Made by a program: the position numbers and the translations under genes | Shown here: positions 52,940 through 61,059 of the stretch, piece after piece | Numbering within the stretch: the stretch's first letter is position 1 | How the letters are laid out: every line of letters begins with the position of its first letter | DNA from: Acidovorax sp. sic0104 | Lineage (GTDB): Bacteria > Pseudomonadota > Gammaproteobacteria > Burkholderiales > Burkholderiaceae_C | Direction of reading: 5' to 3' | Assembly: GCF_019219095.1 (NCBI RefSeq) | Contig: NZ_JAHUWH010000009.1 | Location: forward strand, 1-64,000 | DNA length: 64,000 nt | The notes under the pieces: model-generated | What the model saw: the letters and a program-made list of their open reading frames with translations, nothing else | Database searches by the model: none | Told to the model about the DNA's origin: nothing

Positions 52940-54091
52940 ATGCAACGTCGCCAGTTCACCCAGTCCCTCGTCGCCGCCAGTACCGGCCTGCTGTTCGCCA
53001 ACCCATCGCGCGCCGTGGGCGTGCAGGATCCCATGGATGCCAAGAGTGTGGCCATCGGCTGCTCCATCGGCCTCACCGGCGCGCTGGCCAGTCTGGGCAA
53101 GGAACTCAAACAGGGCCTGGATGCGGGCATCGCCCAGGCCAATGCGCGCGGCATCCATGGACGGGAGCTCAGGCTCGTGGCGCTGGACGACGGCTACGAC
53201 GCCGCCCGGTCCGAGGACAACGCGCGCAAGCTGATCGCCGACGGCTCCGTGGTGGCCCTGATCTCGTGCATGGGCACGGCCAACAACCAGCGCATCCTGC
53301 CGCTGGTGGACGAAGCGCAGATCCCCTACGTGGCCCCGCAAAGCGGCGCCACCTCGCTGCGCAAGGCCGAGTACCGCTCGGTCTTCCACGTGCGTGCCAG
53401 CTACTCCGACGAAGCCCAGCGCCTCACGCAGAAGCTGGTGGCCATGGGCATCACCGATCTGGCCATCGTGTACCAGGACACGGCCTTCGGCCGCGAATTC
53501 CTGGCCGATGTGAACAATGCCATGAAGGCTGCCAAGCAGCCCGCGCCCAAGGCCTTCAAGCTGGACGCCCAGGGCGCGCAGGTGGCCGAGGTGGTCAAGC
53601 AGGCCGTGGCGGCCAAGCCCACCACGGTGCTGCTGGGCACGGCCGGCGACGTCTCGGCGTCGTTGATCAGCGAATTCAAGAAGGTATCGCCCAGCACCCC
53701 GCTGGCCGCGACCAGCGTGGCGCTTTCGGGCGACAACCTGCGCCAGCTTGGCGGCAAGGCCGCGGGCCTGGCGATGTCGATGGTGCTGCCCGATGCGGGC
53801 CGCACCAGCGTGGCACTGGTGCGCGACTACCAGCGCGCGATGAAGGCGGCAGGCTTCCAGGAATTTTCGGCCCGCAGCTTCGAAGGCTATGTGAACGCCC
53901 GCGTGCTCACCGAAGGCCTGGAGCGTGCCGGCCGCGAGCTCACGCGCGGCAAGCTGCGCAATGCGCTGGCCGGCATCCGCAGCAACGACATGGGCGGCCT
54001 GCTGATCGACTACGCGGGTGCCGCGCCCTATGTGGGCTCGCGCTTCCTGGAGCTGGGCGTGATGGGCGCCAACGGCAAGATGGTGGGCTGA
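52940..54091 (+). CDS. Branched-chain-amino-acid-type ABC substrate-binding protein, solitary
   Basis: The 383-residue periplasmic protein (Leu/Ile/Val-binding, type I fold) has a signal peptide (MQRRQFTQSLVAASTGLLFA, cut after SRA), GCSIGLTGALASLGKELKQG, LVALDDGYDAARSEDNARKL and DLAIVYQDTAFGREFLADVN. It should capture an amino acid or a small organic anion. No permease or ATPase gene is adjacent, so it is orphaned. The ATG at 52940 is the clear start. The upstream leader matches that of the acetyl-CoA hydrolase gene, suggesting common control. Confidence 0.9.
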   Translation: MQRRQFTQSLVAASTGLLFANPSRAVGVQDPMDAKSVAIGCSIGLTGALASLGKELKQGLDAGIAQANARGIHGRELRLVALDDGYDAARSEDNARKLIADGSVVALISCMGTANNQRILPLVDEAQIPYVAPQSGATSLRKAEYRSVFHVRASYSDEAQRLTQKLVAMGITDLAIVYQDTAFGREFLADVNNAMKAAKQPAPKAFKLDAQGAQVAEVVKQAVAAKPTTVLLGTAGDVSASLISEFKKVSPSTPLAATSVALSGDNLRQLGGKAAGLAMSMVLPDAGRTSVALVRDYQRAMKAAGFQEFSARSFEGYVNARVLTEGLERAGRELTRGKLRNALAGIRSNDMGGLLIDYAGAAPYVGSRFLELGVMGANGKMVG

Positions 54092-54180
54092 TCCACGGCC
54101 CGGGCCGGATGGGCACAATGGGTGGTTTACTTCTTCTTTCTTTCCTTCCCACTCACCGCTGACCTGAAAAGCAAGCCGCC

Positions 54181-54603
54181 ATGCCCATCTGGAAAAAGCC
54201 TGTCGACCTCGCCCGGCTCAACGCCGACCACCACAACACCGCTGCATCGCACCTGGGCATCGAGATCATCGAGCTGGGCGACGACTTCCTGCGCGGACGC
54301 GTGCCCGTGGACCAGCGCACCAAGCAGCCCTTCGGACTGCTGCACGGCGGCGTGAGCGTGGTGCTGGCCGAGTCGCTGGGCTCCGTGGGCGCGTACTACG
54401 CCAGCCCCGAAGGCCACAATGCGGTAGGCCTTGATATCAACGCCAACCACCTGCGCTCTGCCACCAGCGGCTGGGTGACGGCCACTGCGCGCCCCATCCA
54501 CATCGGGCGCACCACGCACGTGTGGCACATCGACATGGTCAACGACGCGGGAGAGCTGACGTGCGTGTCGCGGCTGACGATGGCGATCCTGCCTCCTAGA
54601 TAA
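54181..54603 (+). CDS. PaaI-type hotdog thioesterase
   Basis: The 140-residue protein is a hotdog-fold acyl-CoA thioesterase: HLGIEIIELGDDFLRGRVPV, the catalytic block PFGLLHGGVSVVLAESLGSV with the conserved Gly-Gly and Glu, and RPIHIGRTTHVWHIDM. It hydrolyses an acyl-CoA, commonly an aromatic or menaquinone-related one (PaaI/MenI group). It follows the binding-protein gene by about 90 bases in the same direction. Confidence 0.92.
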   Translation: MPIWKKPVDLARLNADHHNTAASHLGIEIIELGDDFLRGRVPVDQRTKQPFGLLHGGVSVVLAESLGSVGAYYASPEGHNAVGLDINANHLRSATSGWVTATARPIHIGRTTHVWHIDMVNDAGELTCVSRLTMAILPPR

Positions 54604-54815
54604 GGGGCATCCCCTTGAGGCGCTTCGCGCCTCGGTGTTGGTCGCCAGAGGCGACAGCTCTTCGGGCCGTCCAAGCCTGCACAGGCAGGCTCGGAGCCTC
54701 GGCCCTCAGCCCCGTCTCTCGAATCGCTGCGCTATTCGGGAAGGGGGACGACACCGGTGGCCTGGCGAAGCCAGTTCCACGGTGTCTCAGGCGTGGGCGG
54801 CTCGCCAGTTTCAAC
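54604..54815. repeat. Modular intergenic repeat, long form (copy 4)
   Basis: CCTTGAGGCGCTTCGCGCC, GTTGGTCGCCAGAGGCGACA, GCTCTTCGGGCC, GTCCAAGCCTGCACAGGCAG, CCCTCAGCCCC, GGAAGGGGGACG, CACCGGTGGCCTGGCGAAGC, CAGTTCCACGGTGTC, CTCGCCAGTTTCAACGG. The same modules in the same order as at 12841-13020, with an extra block (TCTCGAATCGCTGCGCTATT) between CCCC and GGAAGG. Confidence 0.75.
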
Positions 54816-54864
54816 GGGCCGCGCATTGTGCCGGCCTTTGGATCAATCGGCCGTCAACGGTTGC

Positions 54865-54902
54865 GCACAAAGCGCCGGTAGCTATCTATTCAGTAGCATT
54901 CT
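54865..54902. repeat. Dispersed repeat containing the stop of the adenosyltransferase gene
   Basis: Read on the minus strand AATGCTACTGAATAGATAGC then TACCGGCGCTTTGTG. The TAG stop of the cobalamin adenosyltransferase gene is inside the A/T core. Confidence 0.65.
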
Positions 54903-55455
54903 GACGCGCCAGGCGTTCACTTTTCCAGTACACGTCGTCGCCGCCGTCCATGCGGTTGAGCACGCGGGCGAGAACGAACATCAGGTCTGAGAGGCGGTTG
55001 AGGTACTGGCGCGGGGCGTCGTTCAGAGGCTCGGCGTGGCCCAGGGCCACCACGGCCCTTTCGGCCCGGCGGGCCACGGTGCGGCACACGTGGGCCTGGG
55101 ATGCGGCGCGGGTGCCGGCGGGCAGGATGAACTCCTGCAGGCGCGGCAGCGCAGCGTTGTGGTGCGCCAGGGCTTCGTCCAGCTCGAGCACGGCGGCGGG
55201 CTTGAGCAGCTCGAAGCCGGGGATCGACAACTCTCCCCCCAGGTTGAACAACTGGTGCTGTATGTCGACGAGCAGGGCGCGCACGCCGTCGGGCAGCGGC
55301 TCGCACAGCAACAGGCCGATGTGGGAGTTGAGTTCGTCCACATCGCCCAGCGCATGGATGCGCAGGCTGTCCTTGGAAACCCGTTCGTTGTTGCCCAGGC
55401 CGGTGGTGCCAGCGTCGCCAGTGCGCGTGGCGATTTGTGTGAGTCGGTTGCCCAT
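54886..55455 (-). CDS. ATP:cob(I)alamin adenosyltransferase (PduO type)
   Basis: The protein (189 residues) is a PduO-type adenosyltransferase, which makes adenosylcobalamin from cob(I)alamin and ATP. Signature blocks are IATRTGDAGTTGLGNNERVS (ATP binding), DELNSHIGLLL, and ARRAERAVVALGHAEPLNDA then QYLNRLSDLMFVLARVLN. GGAAGG before the ATG supports the start. The C-terminus (RQNATE) runs into a dispersed repeat. It may serve the cobalamin needs that the split MetH gene implies. Confidence 0.94.
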   Translation of the reverse strand: MGNRLTQIATRTGDAGTTGLGNNERVSKDSLRIHALGDVDELNSHIGLLLCEPLPDGVRALLVDIQHQLFNLGGELSIPGFELLKPAAVLELDEALAHHNAALPRLQEFILPAGTRAASQAHVCRTVARRAERAVVALGHAEPLNDAPRQYLNRLSDLMFVLARVLNRMDGGDDVYWKSERLARQNATE

Positions 55456-55682
55456 TCGGTGCCTTCCACGAGAAAAAAGGGGCCACGTACCTGTTTCACA
55501 CAGGCACTGCCCCGCCGATACAGGCTCGATTCTGCGCTACGCGGCCGGGCGCCGGGCGCTGCACAGCCGGCAGAACACACGGCAAAAAGCCCGTGCCGCT
55601 GGCCCACCATCCAGGTGGGCCAGCGGCACGGGCTTTGCAGGCAGCGGGCCTGGGCCGGCTGCCCGCCTGCGGCCACCCTCCG
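55456..55682. other. Gap between the adenosyltransferase and EF-hand genes
   Basis: No gene is seen. It contains a very strong hairpin (next entry) and several short inverted segments. Both flanking genes are on the minus strand. Confidence 0.5.
55584..55636 (-). terminator. Very long perfect hairpin, probably the terminator of the EF-hand gene at 55683
   Basis: Arms of 23 perfectly complementary bases (55586-55608 and 55614-55636; each contains GCCCGTGCCGCTGGCCCACC or its complement) enclose a five-base loop. On the minus strand a T-run follows (A5 at 55584-55588 on the plus strand). The perfect stem length is unusual for a normal terminator. Confidence 0.75.
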
Positions 55683-56123
55683 TCAGTGGGTGCTGGTGGC
55701 CGGCGTGCGATTCATGCGGTCCACGTCGGCCGTGGAGACGCCCGAGCCGGTGGGCTTCATGTTGTTCCAGGCGGCCGTGTGGTACGAGTCCCACTCCTGG
55801 CGGGACACCATGCCGTCGCCATTGGTGTCCATCAGGCGAGCACCCACGCGGGCTTCGGCCTTGGCGGCAGCCTTGCCGCCGGAGGCGCTGGGATTGATCT
55901 CGGCCACAGGAGCACCACGGCCGTCGCCAGCGGCGGGGTTCGCAGGCGCGGCCGTGCTGCGGGCGGCACGGTCATCGACCTTGTTCTGCGCATTGGCGGC
56001 GGCAGCGCCGCCGGACGCTGCGGGATTCACTTCAGACGGCGGACGGGGCGCGTTCGGTGCCTGGGCCAGGGCGGCGGTACAGGCGAGGGCGGCGAGAGCG
56101 GCGAGAACGGTTTGCTTTTGCAT
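55683..56123 (-). CDS. Secreted EF-hand-like protein
   Basis: The 146-residue protein has a signal peptide (MQKQTVLAALAALACTAALA, cut after AQA). A low-complexity section has two similar blocks (NPAASGGAAAAN, NPSASGGKAAAK), and one canonical EF-hand loop is present (DTNGDGMVSRQEW), so a calcium-binding role is likely. It is probably periplasmic. I start at ATG 56123; the open frame extends upstream without resemblance. A second EF-hand gene diverges from it about 400 bases away. Confidence 0.8.
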   Translation of the reverse strand: MQKQTVLAALAALACTAALAQAPNAPRPPSEVNPAASGGAAAANAQNKVDDRAARSTAAPANPAAGDGRGAPVAEINPSASGGKAAAKAEARVGARLMDTNGDGMVSRQEWDSYHTAAWNNMKPTGSGVSTADVDRMNRTPATSTH

Positions 56124-56523
56124 GGATGGCTCCTTGGTCGTGAACAGACAACGGGGTTGAATGAAGCACCGCACCGTTGCGGGCTTGAAGTCCATTGTTG
56201 GAAGCCAGCCGCTGCCGCGATGTAGGACTTGCGCGGGCACGCCGGTCAGCCTGCAAGGCGCATGGGTACCGGCGCCAGGCGCACCAGTGCGTCATTGCCT
56301 GGCCCGTGCGGCAGTGGCGAAACCCTTGAAACGACCCGCCCCGATGCCGCGCACTCGGTTCACGTTTGGGTACATCCACGACGCATTCCGACATGAACCG
56401 TGGCCTGGCCGTTACACCGCGCTGGCAAATGTTGGGCAACGCAACAGCAGGCAAGAGTGCTGGCTTCGCCGCGCATGCTGCGGTGCAATGGAGCCCTGTT
56501 CAACTTCGAAGGAATCAACTTCC
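56124..56523. other. 400-base gap between two divergent EF-hand genes
   Basis: No credible gene on either strand. It should contain both promoters; I could not pick clear hexamers. A short ORF-rich stretch is present but has no coding character. Confidence 0.5.
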
Positions 56524-56865
56524 ATGAAGGCACTGCAACGACGCACCTATTCGTTCGACACGCGCAGCGTGATGCTTTTCGCGGCTCTCTCCCTGGGAGG
56601 CGTGGGCGCATTGCACGCACAGACAGCTCCGGCAGCCCCCGCCAAGAAATCGGCGGATGTGCCCTACACCTACGGGCCGGGCACCGGCAACCCTTCCGTC
56701 GCCGCCACCACGGCTTTCAACCGCGCTGACACCGACAAGGACGGCAAGCTGTCAGAGAAGGAAGCTGAGCACCTCCCCGCCATCAGCCAACGCTTCAAGG
56801 AACTGGACACCGACAAGAACGGCAGCCTGTCCACGAAGGAATTCGAGAAGGGAATGCATTCCTGA
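56524..56865 (+). CDS. Secreted double EF-hand protein
   Basis: The 113-residue protein has a signal peptide (RSVMLFAALSLGGVGALHA, cut after HAQ) and two EF-hand loops (DTDKDGKLSEKEA and DTDKNGSLSTKEF) near the C-terminus, each with the oxygen-bearing residues at positions 1, 3, 5 and 12. It should bind Ca2+ in the periplasm. The ATG at 56524 is the canonical start. It diverges from the other EF-hand gene, with which it forms a pair. Confidence 0.85.
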   Translation: MKALQRRTYSFDTRSVMLFAALSLGGVGALHAQTAPAAPAKKSADVPYTYGPGTGNPSVAATTAFNRADTDKDGKLSEKEAEHLPAISQRFKELDTDKNGSLSTKEFEKGMHS

Positions 56866-57004
56866 CGCCCTGACACCGGGCGCGCACGCTGGAAAGCCCC
56901 CGGGAAGCAAACGCCCACCGGCCGGGCCTCTCTATCAACAGCCCCGCAAACAACGCTTGCGACCGGCTCCGGCAGCTTCCTGCACGGGCGCCGGTCGCGC
57001 TGCA

Positions 57005-57785
<781 letters not shown>

Positions 57786-57802
<17 letters not shown>

Positions 57803-58439
57803 GGAGTTTCCTTTCGAGGGACTGTGCGACCAGGCTCACCGGGAAGCACAACACAAAGTACAGCAGGGCCACGCAGGCGTAGACCAGGAAGGGCTGGTAG
57901 GTGGCGTTGGAGATCATGCTGCCCGCCTTCGTCAACTCGACGAAGCCGATCACCGACGCCAGCGCCGTGCCCTTGATCACCTGCACCAGAAAACCCACCG
58001 TGGGCGGCACCGCAATGCGCAGCGCCTGGGGCAGCACCACGTGGCGCAGCTGCTCGCCGAAGTTGAGCGCCAGGCTCTGCGCGGCCTCCCACTGGCCCTT
58101 GGGGATGGACGCCACGCAGCCGCGCCAGATCTCGGTGAGGTAGGCGCTGGTGTAGAGCGTGAGCGCAAACGCAGCGGCCGTCCACGGCGATGTCTTGATG
58201 CCAAAGAGCGCGATGCCGAAGTACGCGAGGAACAGCTGCATGAGCAGCGGCGTGCCCTGGAACACCTGCACGTAGGCGCCGATGAGCCGCTCGGTGCCGC
58301 GCACCTTGGACAGACGCAGCACCAGCAGCACCAGGCCCACCAGGCCGCCGCCGATGAAGGCGATGAGCGAGAGCGTGACCGTCCAGCGCGCAGCCATCAG
58401 CAGATTGCGCAGGATGTCCCACAACGAAAAATCAACCAT
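57786..58439 (-). CDS. Polar-amino-acid ABC transporter permease (2)
   Basis: The 217-residue permease has about five spans and the HisMQ-type EAA loop WEAAQSLALNFGEQLRHVVL. It pairs with the second permease (58446) for transport of a polar amino acid. The ATPase gene overlaps its 3' end by 17 bases, so translation is probably coupled. Confidence 0.92.
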
Positions 58440-58445
58440 GGCGAT

Positions 58446-59120
58446 CTACCTTCCTACGAGGAAACGCGCCCCCACCCACATCAGCAGGCGGCGGGTGAGC
58501 ATGGACAGCACCAGGTACACCAGCGTGGCCAGGATGAAGGCCTCGAACGCGCGGAAGGTGTTGCTCGATATCAGATTGGCGGCATAGCTCAGCTCGGGCG
58601 TGGAGATCTGGCCGCACACGGCCGAGCCCAGCATCACGATGATGATCTGGCTGACCATCGCAGGCCACACCTTGAGCAGCGCTGGCGGCAGCACCACGCG
58701 CCGGAAGGTCTGGCCGGGCGTGAGCGCCAGGCTCTGCGCCGCCTCGATCTGGCCGCGCGGCGTGGCCTCGATGCCGGCGCGGATGATCTCGGCCGAGTAC
58801 GCCCCCAGGTTGATCACCATGGCCAGCACCGACGCAACCTCGGGGGAGAGCTTGACGCCCAGCGCCGGCAGCCCGAAGAACAGGAAGAACAGCTGCACGA
58901 TGAAGGGCGTGTTGCGCACCAGCTCCACATACGCCGCCACGGCCCAGCGCAGCGGCGCCGCACGCGGCCCGAGGTTGCGCGCACGGGCCCAGGCGCAGGC
59001 CGTGCCCAGCAACAGCCCCAGCACGGTGCCCACGATGGTGAGCGCGATGGTCCACGCCAGGCCGCGCACGAGCAGCGGCCAGGACGAGAGCACGGCAGAG
59101 AAGTCGAGTTGGATCAGCAT
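58446..59120 (-). CDS. Polar-amino-acid ABC transporter permease (1)
   Basis: The 224-residue permease has about five spans and the EAA loop IEAAQSLALTPGQTFRRVVL. It is six bases before the next permease gene. The upstream gap of 200 bases to the binding-protein gene contains a REP-like palindrome (59211-59294), which may reduce expression of the distal genes or mark a processing site. Confidence 0.92.
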   Translation of the reverse strand: MLIQLDFSAVLSSWPLLVRGLAWTIALTIVGTVLGLLLGTACAWARARNLGPRAAPLRWAVAAYVELVRNTPFIVQLFFLFFGLPALGVKLSPEVASVLAMVINLGAYSAEIIRAGIEATPRGQIEAAQSLALTPGQTFRRVVLPPALLKVWPAMVSQIIIVMLGSAVCGQISTPELSYAANLISSNTFRAFEAFILATLVYLVLSMLTRRLLMWVGARFLVGR

Positions 59121-59210
59121 GGTGCTTGCGGCTTGGGTTGTGGGTGCCTGCGCACCGCAGTGCGCGTCATGGAACGCAGGGTGGCACTTTCACGGCCACC
59201 GGCCCTCACA

Positions 59211-59294
59211 ACCGTTCGGGCTGAGCCTGTCGAAGCCAGGGCGCGCGCACAGCGCGTCGGGAGCGGCTTGCACAGGCTCATCAACCCGAGCGGT
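59211..59294. repeat. REP-like extragenic palindrome, copy B
   Basis: ACCGTTCGGGCTGAGCCTGT, with CGAAGCC, pairs imperfectly with GGCTTGCACAGGCTCATCAA then CCCGAGCGGT. It is related to copy A at 3231-3296. It lies within the ABC operon between the binding-protein and permease genes. Confidence 0.75.
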
Positions 59295-59320
59295 GGGAAA
59301 GAGCCACGACGCGCCGTCGA

Positions 59321-60142
59321 TCACAAAGGCAGTTCGCCCGCAGGCCGGCCCAGCCACTTGCTCGACAGCTTGTCGATGTCGCCCGACTTCTTCGCTTCGG
59401 CAATGATCTCGTTCACGCGCAGGCGCAGCTTGTCCTCGCCCTTGGCGACGCCGATGAAGTTGGGGCTGTCTTTCAGCAGCAGTTTGTATTCTGTCTGCAG
59501 GTTGGGGTTCTTCATCATGATGGTGCCGGCCGTGGACGCGCTGGTGGCAATGGCCTGCGTCTGGCCCGATACGAAGGCCGAGATGCTGGCGGCATGGTCC
59601 TCAAAGCGCTTGACGTCCACGCCGGCGGGCGCGACCTTGCCCAGCTCCTGGTCCTCCATCGCGCCGCGCGTCACGGCGACCGACTTGCCGGCGAGGTCGG
59701 CAAAGCTCTTGATCGACAGGCTCTTGCTCGCGAACACCGCCTGGAAGAAAGGCGCATAGGCGGCTGTGAAATCGATGACCTTCTCGCGCTCCGGGTTCTT
59801 GCCCAGCGTGGAGATCACGAGGTCGGCCTTCTGCGTCTGCAGGTAGGGGATGCGGTTGGCGCTGGTCACGGGGATCAGCTCGACCTTCACACCCAGTTTG
59901 GCACCGATGTACTGGGCCATCTCCACGTCCAGGCCCTGGGGCTTGAGGTCGGTGCCGACGAAGCCGTAGGGCGGGTAGTCGGTGGGGATGGCGATCTTGA
60001 CTTCCTTGGCCTTGAGGATGTTGTCCAGCGCGTTCTGTGCGTGGGCTGCGGGTGCCATCAGGACCGCTGCGAGGCCGGTGGCGGCGAGCACTCCCAGGGT
60101 CAGGCGGCGGGAGGACGAGGTGAGGGTGCGGACGTTGGTCAT
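59321..60142 (-). CDS. Polar-amino-acid ABC transporter substrate-binding protein
   Basis: The 273-residue periplasmic binding protein (family 3) has a signal peptide ending at AAHAQN. The family start is EVKIAIPTDYPPYGFVGTDL, then GLDVEMAQYIGAKLGVKVEL and FAAKSLSIKSFADLAGKSVA-like blocks (here FASKSLSIKSFADLAGKSVA). The start codon overlaps the GntR stop by four bases. It takes up a polar or acidic amino acid for the permeases that follow. Confidence 0.93.
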   Translation of the reverse strand: MTNVRTLTSSSRRLTLGVLAATGLAAVLMAPAAHAQNALDNILKAKEVKIAIPTDYPPYGFVGTDLKPQGLDVEMAQYIGAKLGVKVELIPVTSANRIPYLQTQKADLVISTLGKNPEREKVIDFTAAYAPFFQAVFASKSLSIKSFADLAGKSVAVTRGAMEDQELGKVAPAGVDVKRFEDHAASISAFVSGQTQAIATSASTAGTIMMKNPNLQTEYKLLLKDSPNFIGVAKGEDKLRLRVNEIIAEAKKSGDIDKLSSKWLGRPAGELPL

Positions 60143-60933
60143 AGCAGGGCTCCTAGGTAGGTGGATGCGTCGGCAGACGCGTCTGGGTCAGACGCAGGGG
60201 TGGTGGAACTCGGGACGGCGCGGGGCTTGCGCGAGCGGGCAGGTGCTGTGGTCGGCGCAGGGCTCTTGCGCACGGGCGCCAGCGCGTCGCGCAACCCGGC
60301 CAGCGGATCGCTGCTGGCCTGCAGGCGCAGGGCCGACTGCACGGTGCCTATGTGCTCGGACATCAAGGCCTCGGCGCGGACGATGTCGCCTGCCTCCAGC
60401 GCTTCGACGATGCGCACATGGTCGGCACAGCTCTGCGCTGCATCGTGCGAGGACTGGTAGAGCATGGCGATCAGCGTTGTGCGCGCCGTGAAGTCGCGCA
60501 GCGTGTCGGCCAGCAGGCCGTTGCCCAGGCATTCGGCCAGGCACACGTGGAAGTCGCCGAGCAGGAAACTGCGCACGCCCACGTCGCTGCCCGCCAGGGC
60601 CGCCTTCTCGCGCTGCAGGTGGGCCTTGAGCTGGCGCACGGCGGCCTTGTCCACTGACTTGAGCTGGTGCAGCAGGCCCAGTTCGATCACGCGGCGCGCC
60701 TCGAAGGCCTCGCGGGCCTCGTCTTCCGACGGCTCGATGACATACCAGCCGCGCCGTGCGCTCACCGTGACGATGCCGCGTGTGGACAGGCGCGTGAGCG
60801 CCTCACGCACGATGGTGCGGCTGCAGTCGAACAGCATCGCCAGCTGCTGCTCGCCCAGGCGCGACCCTGGCGCAAGCTTCTGGGCCATCACGGCTTCAAT
60901 GATGCGGTTGCTGATGTCGTTGGCGGTGGTCAT
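60139..60933 (-). CDS. GntR-family regulator with FCD domain
   Basis: The 264-residue regulator has the N-terminal winged helix (AMLFDCSRTIVREALTRLST, RRGWYVIEPSEDEAREAFEA) and an all-helical FCD ligand domain at about residues 95-215. The last 45 residues are a basic Pro/Ser-rich tail. I start at ATG 60933. It is the first gene of the operon, and the transporter binding-protein gene overlaps its end by four bases, so it probably regulates its own operon in response to the transported amino acid. Confidence 0.92.
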   Translation of the reverse strand: MTTANDISNRIIEAVMAQKLAPGSRLGEQQLAMLFDCSRTIVREALTRLSTRGIVTVSARRGWYVIEPSEDEAREAFEARRVIELGLLHQLKSVDKAAVRQLKAHLQREKAALAGSDVGVRSFLLGDFHVCLAECLGNGLLADTLRDFTARTTLIAMLYQSSHDAAQSCADHVRIVEALEAGDIVRAEALMSEHIGTVQSALRLQASSDPLAGLRDALAPVRKSPAPTTAPARSRKPRAVPSSTTPASDPDASADASTYLGALL

Positions 60934-60965
60934 TGCCGTCCACCGATTGCAGGTTCCGTGCCAAC

Positions 60966-60975
60966 TGGTATACAA
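60966..60975 (-). promoter_or_regulatory. GntR (FCD) operator candidate before the ABC operon
   Basis: TGGTATACAA, near-palindromic (complement TTGTATACCA), lies 33 bases before the GntR start. FCD-type GntR proteins typically bind short TGGTATACCA-like sites. Confidence 0.5.
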
Positions 60976-61059
60976 GCTCTGCGCACCAGTCTGGCGCACC
61001 CGGGCAGTCCATCAGCGTGCCTGTTGTGCGCCTTCGCCCCGGCATGGGGCATCACCGCT

